From positions 1-23,813 of the forward strand of contig DATLAN010000156.1 of the NCBI GenBank assembly GCA_035527455.1: a stretch of 23,813 nt of DNA. The letters run 5' to 3'. The position numbers and the translations under genes were made by a program. Positions 9,201 through 17,100 of this stretch are shown here, in pieces (position 1 is the stretch's first letter; every line of letters starts with the position of its first letter). This DNA is from DATLAN01 sp035527455 (lineage in GTDB: Bacteria; Planctomycetota; Planctomycetia; Pirellulales; Thermoguttaceae). Below the pieces are notes generated by a model. That model saw only the letters and a program-made list of their open reading frames with translations. It was not told the DNA's origin and did no database searches.

Positions 9201-10611
9201 GCCGGACCATCGCCAGGCCGGCCGGACGATGTTCGCCGGCTCCGTCTTCGACCTGGAGGAGGAGACCGCGTACGAGGTCAAGCTGTCCCTGGAAGATCCC
9301 GACGGCGGCAACGCCGAGCGGATCCTTCGGATGAAGACCTGGGCGGAGCCGCGTCTCTCGCCCGACGCTCCAACCGTGGATGTCTATCCCGGCCAGCTTG
9401 CCGACGCACTATCCAAAGCCCGGCCGGGAGAAATCTTGCGACTCCATCGGGGCGTCTATCGTGGGACATTTCGACCGCTGAGCGGCGTGCCGGGCGAACC
9501 CATTGGCATCGTGGCCGCCGGCGACGGCGAGGTGGTTCTCGACGGCCAAGGGGCCAGCAACGTGATCAACGCTCCCGGCCTGCACGACGTGATTTTCGAA
9601 GGCCTCACGGTCCAGAATGCCCGCTGGGGAATTGCCGTCAGCGGAGGAGCCAACCTCGTCCTCCGCCGCTGCCTGCTCCGCGACGTGGACCACGGCTTCG
9701 TTGCCACCAGGAACGCCGAGGCCCAGCATCATATCCTCATCGCCGACAATGTGATGATTGGCCGCTCGAATTGGCCGAGGGCAGAAGGGATCGAAGATCG
9801 CCGTGGAGTGCAAATCGCCGGCACGGGACATGTCGTCTGTTACAACCGCGTGAGTCGTTTCGGCGACGCGATCGACACCTTTTCAACCTATCCCTGCGCG
9901 GCGATCGATTTCTACGGCAACGAGATCTCCGAGTGTACCGACGACGGCATCGAAATGGACTACTCGGAGCACAACACCCGCTGCTTCGACAACCGGTTGA
10001 CCAACGTCTTCCAGGGGATCTCGGTGCAGCCGGTCCACGGCGGGCCGGTCTACGTCTTTCGCAACGCGATCTATAACGTCGGCATGGAGACGTTCAAGAT
10101 GCACAACCACCCCTCGGGCGCGATTTTCTACCACAACACGTCGGTCAAGGTGGGCATGCCGCTATTGCTCTTCGCCAACACTACCGTCTCGAACTGCGTT
10201 TACCGCAACAACCTGTTCCTGGGTACCACCGCCAACTATGCTTATGAAACGACCGCCCAGATGCACGATTGCGATTTCGACTTTGACGGCTTTGGGGGGC
10301 AATGGGAGCTCTTCCTCAAGTGGAACGGTACACGATACGCCACCCTGGAAGATGCGGCTGACGATTCGCCCGCCTACCGGCACGCCGTCCGCCTCGACCC
10401 CGAGAAGGCGTTCCGGTCGGGCGTGAAGCCACCCGACGCAGTTCAAACGCAGTTCGACGTCGAGTTGAACGACCTGCAGCTCTCGCCTACCTCACGAGCG
10501 ATCGATGCAGGCGTGGTCCTGCCGAACGTCAACGACGGCTACCGGGGTACCGCGCCGGACCTCGGCGCCTATGAGCTAGGTAGTTCGCTGCCGCACTACG
10601 GCCCGCGTTAA
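6232..10611 (+). CDS. secreted transglutaminase-like / discoidin / parallel beta-helix fusion protein, 1459 aa
   Basis: The start is ATG 6232: AGGAG (6220-6224) lies 7 bases upstream, and a signal peptide follows (core MKHFLVASLVAALVFGF, ending at SRARAQ). The more upstream ATG (6160) has no such support. The N-terminal domain is transglutaminase-like, with a readable triad: Cys109 in YMMCSTVAG, His135 in LHTVPEVEYDGRW and Asp150 in WHMYDSS. Two beta-sandwich regions follow (about 310-700). A discoidin (F5/8 type C) domain spans about 706-872 (NLAVGKSYVS to SVSEVQVLDS). A Ser/Pro/Lys-rich linker (about 885-930) leads to a fibronectin III-like domain (about 934-1040). Last comes a right-handed parallel beta-helix (about 1049-1459) starting with ADALSKARPGEILRLHRG and ending with the DLGAYELG closure common in such helices. 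The last part resembles beta-helix polysaccharide lyases or glycosidases. It is divergent from the heparinase-like gene. The architecture is clear; the activity and the role of the first domain are not. Confidence 0.82.
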   Translation: MPAPSCTHVRGMKHFLVASLVAALVFGFQSRARAQMCNVKVVTDGNPDYADIGSMIYSITSNRKNTKDKCWALWYWNHIARRQTAPMILHGRELTDPIRQFNDYGYMMCSTVAGANCAIWGAMGLDVKFWDISLHTVPEVEYDGRWHMYDSSLSAIYTLCDGTTIAGVEDIGAEGACAASGGISEPGHIAKYHCLTATSPNGFLAGCDTIRSLADEYRCFNPRGLKYRDYLNNWDLGHRYILNLRENEVYTRYYHRLDADSPDATRPNDKRPDFRADPAYYVPNENKGWDPESVNPRYNIRGNGLREWTPLLTASALTKTAHAVSKVEAIEPAGVEPAQADQAGEIVFKVEGANVITSLAINATMIRQTADDLAAIAVSTTNGLAWDEVWRADKTGRIPVDLRLIEPVNGAYEVLVKVILKGKTNASDAQLRSIAFETVTQLNSKTLPRLRLGKNRVYVGAGEQTESIVLWPDLSRPRYQAYVVEEKNVSQPEQRPYLSSLCAEQGGEEAYVVFRIDAPRDITSVTYGGRFYNRGLQAHVDLLHSFDGGKTWNRSYSLIDTTSPWDVIHHEKVESIPAGTKSVLFKYLWNAFNAGRDVCGLYAVRMEANYRPADARPKPVEVTFSWNELQADYTMIQRSHTQLVESLPCMYEINVGGLDHPVMESLRINLQDTLASGPAPVGYGYSDGKETPDAQKHQDRWVTYGNNLAVGKSYVSTVPSRDNWGSGDPDGKILTDGIVGSPYTGGGAYRYGGLWSKGDMPVVTVDLEQVEKCAAFRIQAGGHPSWDALKGEVKDKVEVLTSLDDKQYVSQGFFDFNLRWKDIPVNDMWPDEETLRGPNFLLIPPKAVEARYVRFAVSPERYFSVSEVQVLDSVTFEPFDLKLALPDDTDRSDISHYNPKHTPSSPHGSGEPKKSEASTSTLPPAPAGNPAEPGVLIEEVSTLKCLGVRWLVGGDGNGNARIAVAYRKIGSETWRPGLDLFRVETAALREPDHRQAGRTMFAGSVFDLEEETAYEVKLSLEDPDGGNAERILRMKTWAEPRLSPDAPTVDVYPGQLADALSKARPGEILRLHRGVYRGTFRPLSGVPGEPIGIVAAGDGEVVLDGQGASNVINAPGLHDVIFEGLTVQNARWGIAVSGGANLVLRRCLLRDVDHGFVATRNAEAQHHILIADNVMIGRSNWPRAEGIEDRRGVQIAGTGHVVCYNRVSRFGDAIDTFSTYPCAAIDFYGNEISECTDDGIEMDYSEHNTRCFDNRLTNVFQGISVQPVHGGPVYVFRNAIYNVGMETFKMHNHPSGAIFYHNTSVKVGMPLLLFANTTVSNCVYRNNLFLGTTANYAYETTAQMHDCDFDFDGFGGQWELFLKWNGTRYATLEDAADDSPAYRHAVRLDPEKAFRSGVKPPDAVQTQFDVELNDLQLSPTSRAIDAGVVLPNVNDGYRGTAPDLGAYELGSSLPHYGPR

Positions 10612-10668
10612 CTGGGCTTACCAAACGTCTGCGTGGCAGACTGCCCAACATTATTAAAGAGAGCCCAG
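10612..10668. terminator. nested inverted repeat in the convergent gap, possible bidirectional terminator
   Basis: Right after the beta-helix gene stop, CTGGGCT (10612-10618) pairs with AGCCCAG (10662-10668). Inside lies a perfect 6-bp hairpin, GTCTGC-GTG-GCAGAC (10627-10641). It sits between a plus-strand gene and a minus-strand remnant, where a terminator would be expected. There is no real T-tract on either strand, so it is not a standard intrinsic terminator. Confidence 0.3.
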
Positions 10669-10722
10669 CAGGATGGGATCAACGAAATTCGTGGGGCTGT
10701 TTGGTACGTTCGTTTAGCGTGC

Positions 10723-11165
10723 TTACATTCCTTCCGGAGGGGGCAGGACGACAAGGCGTTCCAAGTGGATCACCAGTTCGGGGAAGGCACGGCCTTCGAC
10801 ATAGAGGATTTCCGGTCTCATCGCTACGATCACCTTGGTGAGCTTTAGCGGATAGACGATGTCCTCAGCCGGCTGCGCTGCGGCGCCTGTCGTGCCCTGC
10901 CAATCGGCGTTTCCCGGCCAGTGGAGCTTGTCGTTGGGACTGGGGTAGTTGCCCGGCAGCAAGAAACGCATGGTCTGCCAGCCGTCGAAGTTCACCAGCG
11001 GCTCGCCCATCGTGCCGCCGCGGATTGACGTCCGCCCAGCCGTGCCCGCGCGGTTGGTTGAGAGGGCGATCAGGTGCATGGCCGCATACCGCGTGTTGGC
11101 CACCTTGAAAAACGTGTGGGTCGATGGTACATTGAAGAGGTTCTTGACTTGTTGGCCGGAGCTTA
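10723..11165 (-). pseudogene. internally collapsed remnant of a large glycosidase paralogue
   Basis: The last 90 or so residues (VNFDGWQTMRFLLPGNYPS through YPLKLTKVIVAMRPEILYV to LPPPEGM at the stop, 10723) match the C-terminal module of the two intact glycosidase-like genes. The gene at 14184 ends in nearly the same way (EAPEGM). Just upstream the same frame reads YAAMHLIALSTNRAGTA, which corresponds to an N-terminal stretch of those proteins (YSAVHLIAFSTRRPETA). In the gene at 14184-17678 these two segments lie about 780 residues apart; here they are joined almost directly. This is therefore a gene that lost its barrel and linkers in one in-frame deletion, and whose 5' end is also gone. 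Its upstream edge abuts the start of the PHP gene on the opposite strand. Confidence 0.75.
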
Positions 11166-11170
11166 CGCCG

Positions 11171-13123
11171 ATGAAAACGACCACCACCCGACGCACGTTC
11201 CTTGAAGCTGTGGCAGCGTTCTTGGCGGGGAGCGGCAAGCTCTTTGGTGGATCGCTCCGACGTCTGGTGCCCAACAGGCAGGAGCAACGTGCAGCAGACC
11301 GAGGTCGGAAGTTGGGCATCGGCACGGTCTCCTTGGAGGGACCGGATCGCGTCGAGGTCTATACATTGCAGACCTGGACGCTCGTGTATACCGCAGGCCA
11401 GCGCGGTATCAAGGCCGGCGGAGGGCTGCGGATCGGGCTGAGGCATCTGCAAGACTGGGTCGCCGAGATGCCGCAAACACGCAACCCTCGCGACGGCGGC
11501 TACCTTACGGCCGAGGCCGACGGCGGGGTGCCCGTCGATATCTCGATCCCCGGATCGGGCACGCTCGGTTCGCAATACTTTGCCTGGCAGAACCTCGTGC
11601 AGGCCATCGTCAGCGAGCCGGGACTCAAGTCGGGCGAACAACTGCGAATCACCTTCGGCGACCGGCGCGGCGGCAGTCGAGGCTGGCGTGTGCAACCGTT
11701 CGACGAGACCCACTACGGACTGAAATGCTATGTCGACATCACCAGCAGCGACGAATACCTGCCGCTTGAAGAAATCCCCACGGTCGAGATCGTCGCTGCC
11801 GGGCCGACGAAGCTCATCGTACTGACGCCGTCCCACGCGGTCGCCGGTGAGCCCTGCTGGTGCCTGGTCCGTGCCGAGGATCGCTTCGGCAATCCGGCGG
11901 CACGGTACCGAGGCCAGGTGCGTCTGACCTCGACCGATTCACGGGCCGAACTGCCCGAGGCGTTCACTTTCACTGGCGATGATCGGGGTGTGCATCGATT
12001 CGAGAACATCGTCCTCCGCACTCCGGGCGATCACACCGTCTCCGTCACCGACGGCGACCTGACGGATCGCAGCAACCCGGTCCGCGTCGCCGAGAACCGG
12101 CCCGCGACACGCGTGTTTTGGGGCGATCTGCACACGCATACTCTGCAATCCGACGGTCGGGGTACGGTCGAGCAGGCCTACGACTTCGCCAAACGGGTCG
12201 CCGCGTTGGACTTCGCTGCAGTCAGTGACCACGCCTTCGAGATCCTCGACGAGATGTGGGAACTGAACAAACAGGTGACGAAACGCTTTAACGAGCCCGG
12301 GCGGTTCGTCACGATCAGCGCCTTTGAGTGGAGTGGTACCTCGGCGGTCGGCGGCGACCACAACGTGTACTTCCTGGGCGACGACCCGCCCATCTACCGT
12401 TCGCCGCTGATGTACCACCCGAAGAATTACCAAATGGACCACGACAGCACGAAGGTCGACCACATTACGAAGTTGCTGAAGTTGCTGCGTGAGAACTTCG
12501 AGCCGGGAACCGTGTTCTGCATTCCGCACTGGGGCGGGCGACGAGGAAATCCCCAGTGGCACGACCCGCAAGTGCAGCGACTGATCGAGATCTTCAGCGA
12601 GCACCGCCGCAGCGAAGACTGGGCCGCCACGTTCCTCACCGCCGGCCACCGCTTGGGGATCATGGCCAGCGGCGACAACCACTCCGGCAACCCGGGCTAC
12701 GGGTGCCTCAAACCGTCGCACCATTGGGATACGCAGGAGATCGGCATGGCACTGATCGCAGTGCAGGCCGAGGAGTTGTCTCGCGCGTCGATCTTCCGTG
12801 CTCTTTACGAGCGCCGGACTTACGCTACTAGCGGGGCCCGGATTCTGCTCGACTTCCACGTTGCCGGCCAGCCGATGGGCAGCGAGGTACACACCGACGA
12901 CGCTCCACGGATCGAGGTCGACGTTGTCGGCACCGCACCGATCAAGCGGATCGAGGTCAAACGCGACTGCCGCACCGTCCACGTTCATGAGCCCGACAGC
13001 GAATTGGCGAAGCTCACCTGGTATGATTCCGACTTCGACGCCGGCAAACCTTGCCTCTATTACGTCCGCATCATCCAAACCGATGGCGAAGAAGCGATCT
13101 CCAGCCCCGTATGGGTCAACTGA
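11171..13123 (+). CDS. Tat-exported PHP-domain metallohydrolase-like protein (DUF3604-like), 650 aa
   Basis: The protein starts at ATG 11171 with a twin-arginine signal (TTTTRRTFLEAVAAFLAG), so it is probably exported folded and with metal bound. Residues 40-210 form a beta-rich region, about 213-310 a bacterial Ig-like domain (FGNPAARYRGQVRLTSTDSR), and about 315-600 a PHP domain. Its metal ligands are all visible: His321 and His323 in GDLHTHT, Asp353-His354 in VSDHAFE, Glu386 in FEWSG, His453 in IPHWGG, Asp502 and His504 in ASGDNHSG. A short C-terminal sandwich follows. PHP enzymes are metal-dependent phosphoesterases or related hydrolases. The DUF3604-like exported branch has no activity I can name. 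The stop is 21 bases from the convergent transglutaminase-like gene. The leader lies within the antisense of the glycosidase remnant. Confidence 0.8.
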   Translation: MKTTTTRRTFLEAVAAFLAGSGKLFGGSLRRLVPNRQEQRAADRGRKLGIGTVSLEGPDRVEVYTLQTWTLVYTAGQRGIKAGGGLRIGLRHLQDWVAEMPQTRNPRDGGYLTAEADGGVPVDISIPGSGTLGSQYFAWQNLVQAIVSEPGLKSGEQLRITFGDRRGGSRGWRVQPFDETHYGLKCYVDITSSDEYLPLEEIPTVEIVAAGPTKLIVLTPSHAVAGEPCWCLVRAEDRFGNPAARYRGQVRLTSTDSRAELPEAFTFTGDDRGVHRFENIVLRTPGDHTVSVTDGDLTDRSNPVRVAENRPATRVFWGDLHTHTLQSDGRGTVEQAYDFAKRVAALDFAAVSDHAFEILDEMWELNKQVTKRFNEPGRFVTISAFEWSGTSAVGGDHNVYFLGDDPPIYRSPLMYHPKNYQMDHDSTKVDHITKLLKLLRENFEPGTVFCIPHWGGRRGNPQWHDPQVQRLIEIFSEHRRSEDWAATFLTAGHRLGIMASGDNHSGNPGYGCLKPSHHWDTQEIGMALIAVQAEELSRASIFRALYERRTYATSGARILLDFHVAGQPMGSEVHTDDAPRIEVDVVGTAPIKRIEVKRDCRTVHVHEPDSELAKLTWYDSDFDAGKPCLYYVRIIQTDGEEAISSPVWVN

Positions 13124-13144
13124 CACCGATGGACGAGTCGAACG

Positions 13145-14095
13145 CTAATCCGCCGAGGCCGGTGGCAGCGGGTAGTTCAGCACGCCGAAACACCCGAACT
13201 GGTCGGCCTTGGAAGGCCCGAACTCTTTCTTCTTGCGAATTGCGTCGGGGCCTTTCGTGGCAAATTCCCTATCACTGGGATCGCTGCTGTGCTTGAGGAT
13301 TTCCGTCCAGCGGGCCATGTAGATCCGTTCGACAAGAGGCTTGGCCTCGGGCGTGTGCAATTCGGCCGCCGAGAGGAGCCGGCCGCGGTCATCGGGAAAC
13401 ACGCAGATCCAACTGGAGTCGGCCATGCACCAACGACCGTCGGCATAGAACTCGGCGACCACGTGGCCCATCTTGCCATCGGAGTAGAACAGGTAAATCA
13501 TCCGCGCCGGGACGCCGGCGATCTGGCAGAGCCGGATGTAGACCCGGGCTTGTTCGTTGCACCAGGCGCAGCCGCTGGCAAGCAAGGCTTCGTCGTCCAG
13601 GGCGCGATTGGCCGCCACCATGGGACCCACGGGCGGCACCTCGGGGTGCAGCAGGTGCTTGGCCATCGCCTCGGTCAGCAGGGCGACCGCCTTCTGGCGA
13701 TCGGTTTGATCGGGAGTGGTATACTGTGCGACGATTCTCTCCAGGGCAGGAAAAAGTCCCTTGTGGTAATCAACCTTGGTGGGCGTGTACTCGCCGTAAA
13801 GGAACTTGGCCGTCTCGCGGCGATAGACGATAAAGTGGTTGGCTTGCCAGCGGTCAATCCCGCCGACGCCCACGGCCAGAGGACCGGGGCGCGAGCACCA
13901 CGGTTCGGGCAGGCCATGCTTGCCCAGCAGCGACGGCTTGAGCCAATCGGGCAGGCGCTGTTTGGCCCAGGCCGGCGCTTCGCCTTCCTCGCTGGCACCC
14001 CGGGCCGTGAAAATCGCCGGCGCGCACCAGCACGCCATCCAACAAACCAGAACGACCACAATGGCAGGTGAGCGTCGAAAACGTGTGTACCTCAT
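13145..14095 (-). CDS. secreted transglutaminase-like protein, 316 aa
   Basis: A signal-peptide-like N-terminus (RFRRSPAIVVVLVCWMACW, cleaved near ARGA) is followed by about 280 residues. The core has the papain/transglutaminase-like triad: Cys179 in GCAWCNEQARVY, His211 in KMGHVVAEFYADGRW and Asp226 in CMADSSW. Spacing fits the family of microbial transglutaminase/protease-like proteins, which may act as peptidases, amidases or cross-linkers. The start ATG 14095 has GGAG 9 bases upstream. It follows the glycosidase-like gene by 88 bases and is probably the last gene of that operon. Several extra cysteines (for example Cys176 and Cys190) could form disulfides outside the cytoplasm. It is not a close relative of the transglutaminase-like domain in the 6232 gene: the triad motifs differ in sequence. 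Confidence 0.8.
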   Translation of the reverse strand: MRYTRFRRSPAIVVVLVCWMACWCAPAIFTARGASEEGEAPAWAKQRLPDWLKPSLLGKHGLPEPWCSRPGPLAVGVGGIDRWQANHFIVYRRETAKFLYGEYTPTKVDYHKGLFPALERIVAQYTTPDQTDRQKAVALLTEAMAKHLLHPEVPPVGPMVAANRALDDEALLASGCAWCNEQARVYIRLCQIAGVPARMIYLFYSDGKMGHVVAEFYADGRWCMADSSWICVFPDDRGRLLSAAELHTPEAKPLVERIYMARWTEILKHSSDPSDREFATKGPDAIRKKKEFGPSKADQFGCFGVLNYPLPPASAD

Positions 14096-14183
14096 GGCGG
14101 GTTCTCCGTAGGTGGTTTTTCAGGTCCGGGCCGGTTTCGGGCCGACACGTGACGCATTTTCAAGACGCCGCGTCCCCTCGGCC

Positions 14184-17100
14184 TCACATCCCCTCGGGCG
14201 CCTCGGTGACGCTCAGGCCTTCGAGATAGACCAAGCGATTCTCCACATTCCGCTGTTCGTCCACGTAGAGGATGTGCGGTCGCATGAGCACGATGATCTT
14301 CGTCAGCGACAGCGGATAGGTCACCTCGCCGGCGTCGTGCCAGTCGCGATTGGCCGGCCACTTCAAGGAAGCATCGGCCTGGAAACGGCCCGGCAGCGGG
14401 ATCGGCATGGTTTGCCAACCGTCGAAGGTGAAGTAGGGCAAGCCGCGATTGGCGGCGGCGCCGTCGGGAAAGGAGGTGAACTTCTTGCCTTTGGCGTCGG
14501 TCAACTCCAGCACGAGTTTGCCCCATCCGCCGTTGCCCTTGGCGCGGACGTTCAGGGCAAAAGGCCGGCCGGGCAGCGGCATGGGCCGGGACAGTTGGAA
14601 CTCGCCGTACCGTGCCACGAGCTTGCGCGGGTCGTCGTCGTCCAGCAGTTCGATCCGCAAGGCCGGTTTGCCATCCACGTCCGCAATGTCCGCGCGGTAA
14701 TTCCCTCGGACTACCGGCAGCATGTTGAACGCTTTCGGGCAAGTATCGGCAGTGTCGGTCCTCGCAAACGGCCCGGCGCTGGCAAACGTTGCCACTTCCC
14801 GACCTGCGGGCGGCACCAGTTCGATCCCCTGATGACCCGCCACCGCAGTGACCACAGTGCCCGTGACATAAACGGGAGTATCGGTGACTTCGACCACGAG
14901 TTGTCCGTCCTTTGCAGGGGCGGGAGTCGTGTTCCCGTAGCAGTCGTAGACCACGGCCTTGTCGTCCTGGACGTTCAGCGTGACCTTCTGTTTGCCGGAG
15001 ACCACCCACAGCGGATAGACGTGCGAGCCGTCGGCCTTCTGAAAGTCCAGCACGTGCAAGCTGGTGCTGTCGTGCGCCAGCTTGCCGGCATACCGGGCCT
15101 GGTCGAGGACCTGGGTCAGCCAGGCGACCATGGCGAAGCTGGTCTTGGGGTTGTACTCGGGCTCGCGGAAACACACGCCCGCTTGGCCCCAAAGACTCTT
15201 GCCGTAGGGGTTGGCGCAATCGTTCGTTGTGTTGGAGGAGCACATGCGTTGGACGCCGCAGGCCAGACAAATCATGGCCTCGCGGACCATGATGACGGCC
15301 TGTTCGTGCATCCACATTTCCCCGGGACGCGTGCTGTGGTAGAGGGCCTCGGTCAGCCACACCGGCTTGTGATAGCCGTACTTGGCCTGCATGATCTTGG
15401 CGATCTGGAGATCGGCCAGGACGTTGAGCCAGCCGGGCTGCGACTCGGGGAGATAGTGGTAGCCGTACATTTCCAACCCGATCACGTCGAAGGCGTCGGC
15501 CGGGAAGCCTGCCTTCAGGTGCTCCATGACGAATTGGACGCCGTCGTTGAACATCACCACCTTGGCGTCGGGTACGGCCTGCTTGATTGCCCGGCCGTAA
15601 TCGCGCGCGTTTTGCAACTGCTGCTGGAACAGGGCTTTGGTTTCCGGTTTCCACGGGTAGGGCGCGCCGCCGAGCAGCTCGTTGAAGTGCATCAGGATCG
15701 CATCGCCTTCGAAGCGCGATTCGTGCAGGATGAAGTAGGCATTATCCAGCCCGACATTCTTGGCCCAATCGATGTAGGGGAGGACCTTGGTTTGGAAAAA
15801 CTCCTGGTCGAAGAAGGGGCCGTTGTAGGCGCCCTTCTCCTTGTCCTGGACGGGAAAGTGCTTCAGCGGCGGCTTCGCGAAGGTAACCTTGATCTTGTAT
15901 TTCTCCGCCATGGAGCGATGGATGGCGGCTTGGTCTTCGATCGTCTGGCCGCCCTTTTCTTTCCGCTTGGCGGAATCCTCCGCGGAAAGATAACCGCCGC
16001 CGGGGCCGCCCAGCGTCCACCGCCAGCCCCCCTTGTTCATGATGTTGAAGAATTTTTCGATGCGGCCTTCGATATCGATCACCGTATGGCTGTTCCAATA
16101 GCACCAAATTCCGAAGGGGGAATCCTCCCGGGCCTTGCGGGTGTCCGGCGCGAGGTACACGAAGGTCGTATCGCGCCGCTGTTGGAGTCTGCCGTCGGCC
16201 TCGACGCCGAGGACGCACGTGTACCAACCGCGGGCCTTGGGGGTTGCATCCAGCGGCACAGTCTTCGACTGCCCAGGCAGCAAAGCTACGCTTTGCTCGA
16301 CGGTCCACTCGGCGCGGCGCGCGTTCCGCTCCTTGGGCAGGCCCGGCCCGCTGCTGGTGGCGTACGCCCGGGCCGAAACCTTCCGGCCGGAGCGGTTGGT
16401 GAGCTTCAGGTTGAAGATCGCCCGCTGGCCCTCGCTGAAGAGATTGCAGGGCTGGTCCGCGGTGTACGATATCTCAAGCGGTGACCGTTCCATGGTGACC
16501 GCAAGAATGACGGCCGCCGAGTCGGGCTCGACGAAGCGTTTCAGGAACTCGTCGGGCTTGACCTCGACCTTCCGGGTGAACTGGACCACCAGCGGGCTGA
16601 ACTCCCGAAGCTGTCCGGTCTGCGGCATGGCAGCACGCAGATGGTGCAAGTAGCCCTGCGAGCCGTCGGCCAACTTGACCGGGATGCTGGAGACGACCTT
16701 CTCCGATCGGGCATCGTCGAGATAGGGCACGTCAATTGCCTGATCCACCCACTCGTCTGCCGTGCGCGGCGCGAACCCCCGGAACCCCACTCGCACATCG
16801 ACTCGCGCGGCCGTCTCCGGCCGGCGGGTGGAGAACGCGATCAGGTGTACGGCGCTGTACTGATCGCCGGGCACTTCCAGACTGTATCCCAGCTCTGCAT
16901 AGGTGCAGGGTGGGTTTTCCTTTCGGACCTCCTCGGTGATTGGCCCTTTGCGCACCACCTGCTTGGCCTTCAGTACGTCGATGGCCTGGCCGTTCTCGGA
17001 ATCGGCGAAGCAAAACGGCATGCCATCGATCACTTGCACACCGTGGGGCAGGCTGGCCGGATCCAACTTCACACCGGCATCGTCCCCGATGAGTCGGACG

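Noticed and set aside
9900..10600. Possible nucleotide repeats in the beta-helix region
   Set aside because: The repetition is structural, with rung-like spacing of hydrophobic residues; there is no repeat at DNA level.
11939..13126. A 395-codon minus-strand frame
   Set aside because: It lies antisense to the PHP gene, whose metal ligands and Tat signal are unambiguous. The antisense protein shows only low-complexity Val/Asp/Arg-rich sequence.
14112..16484. A 790-codon open frame on the plus strand
   Set aside because: It is antisense to the 14184 glycosidase-like gene, has no recognisable domain, and arises from the GC-rich third codon positions of the true gene.
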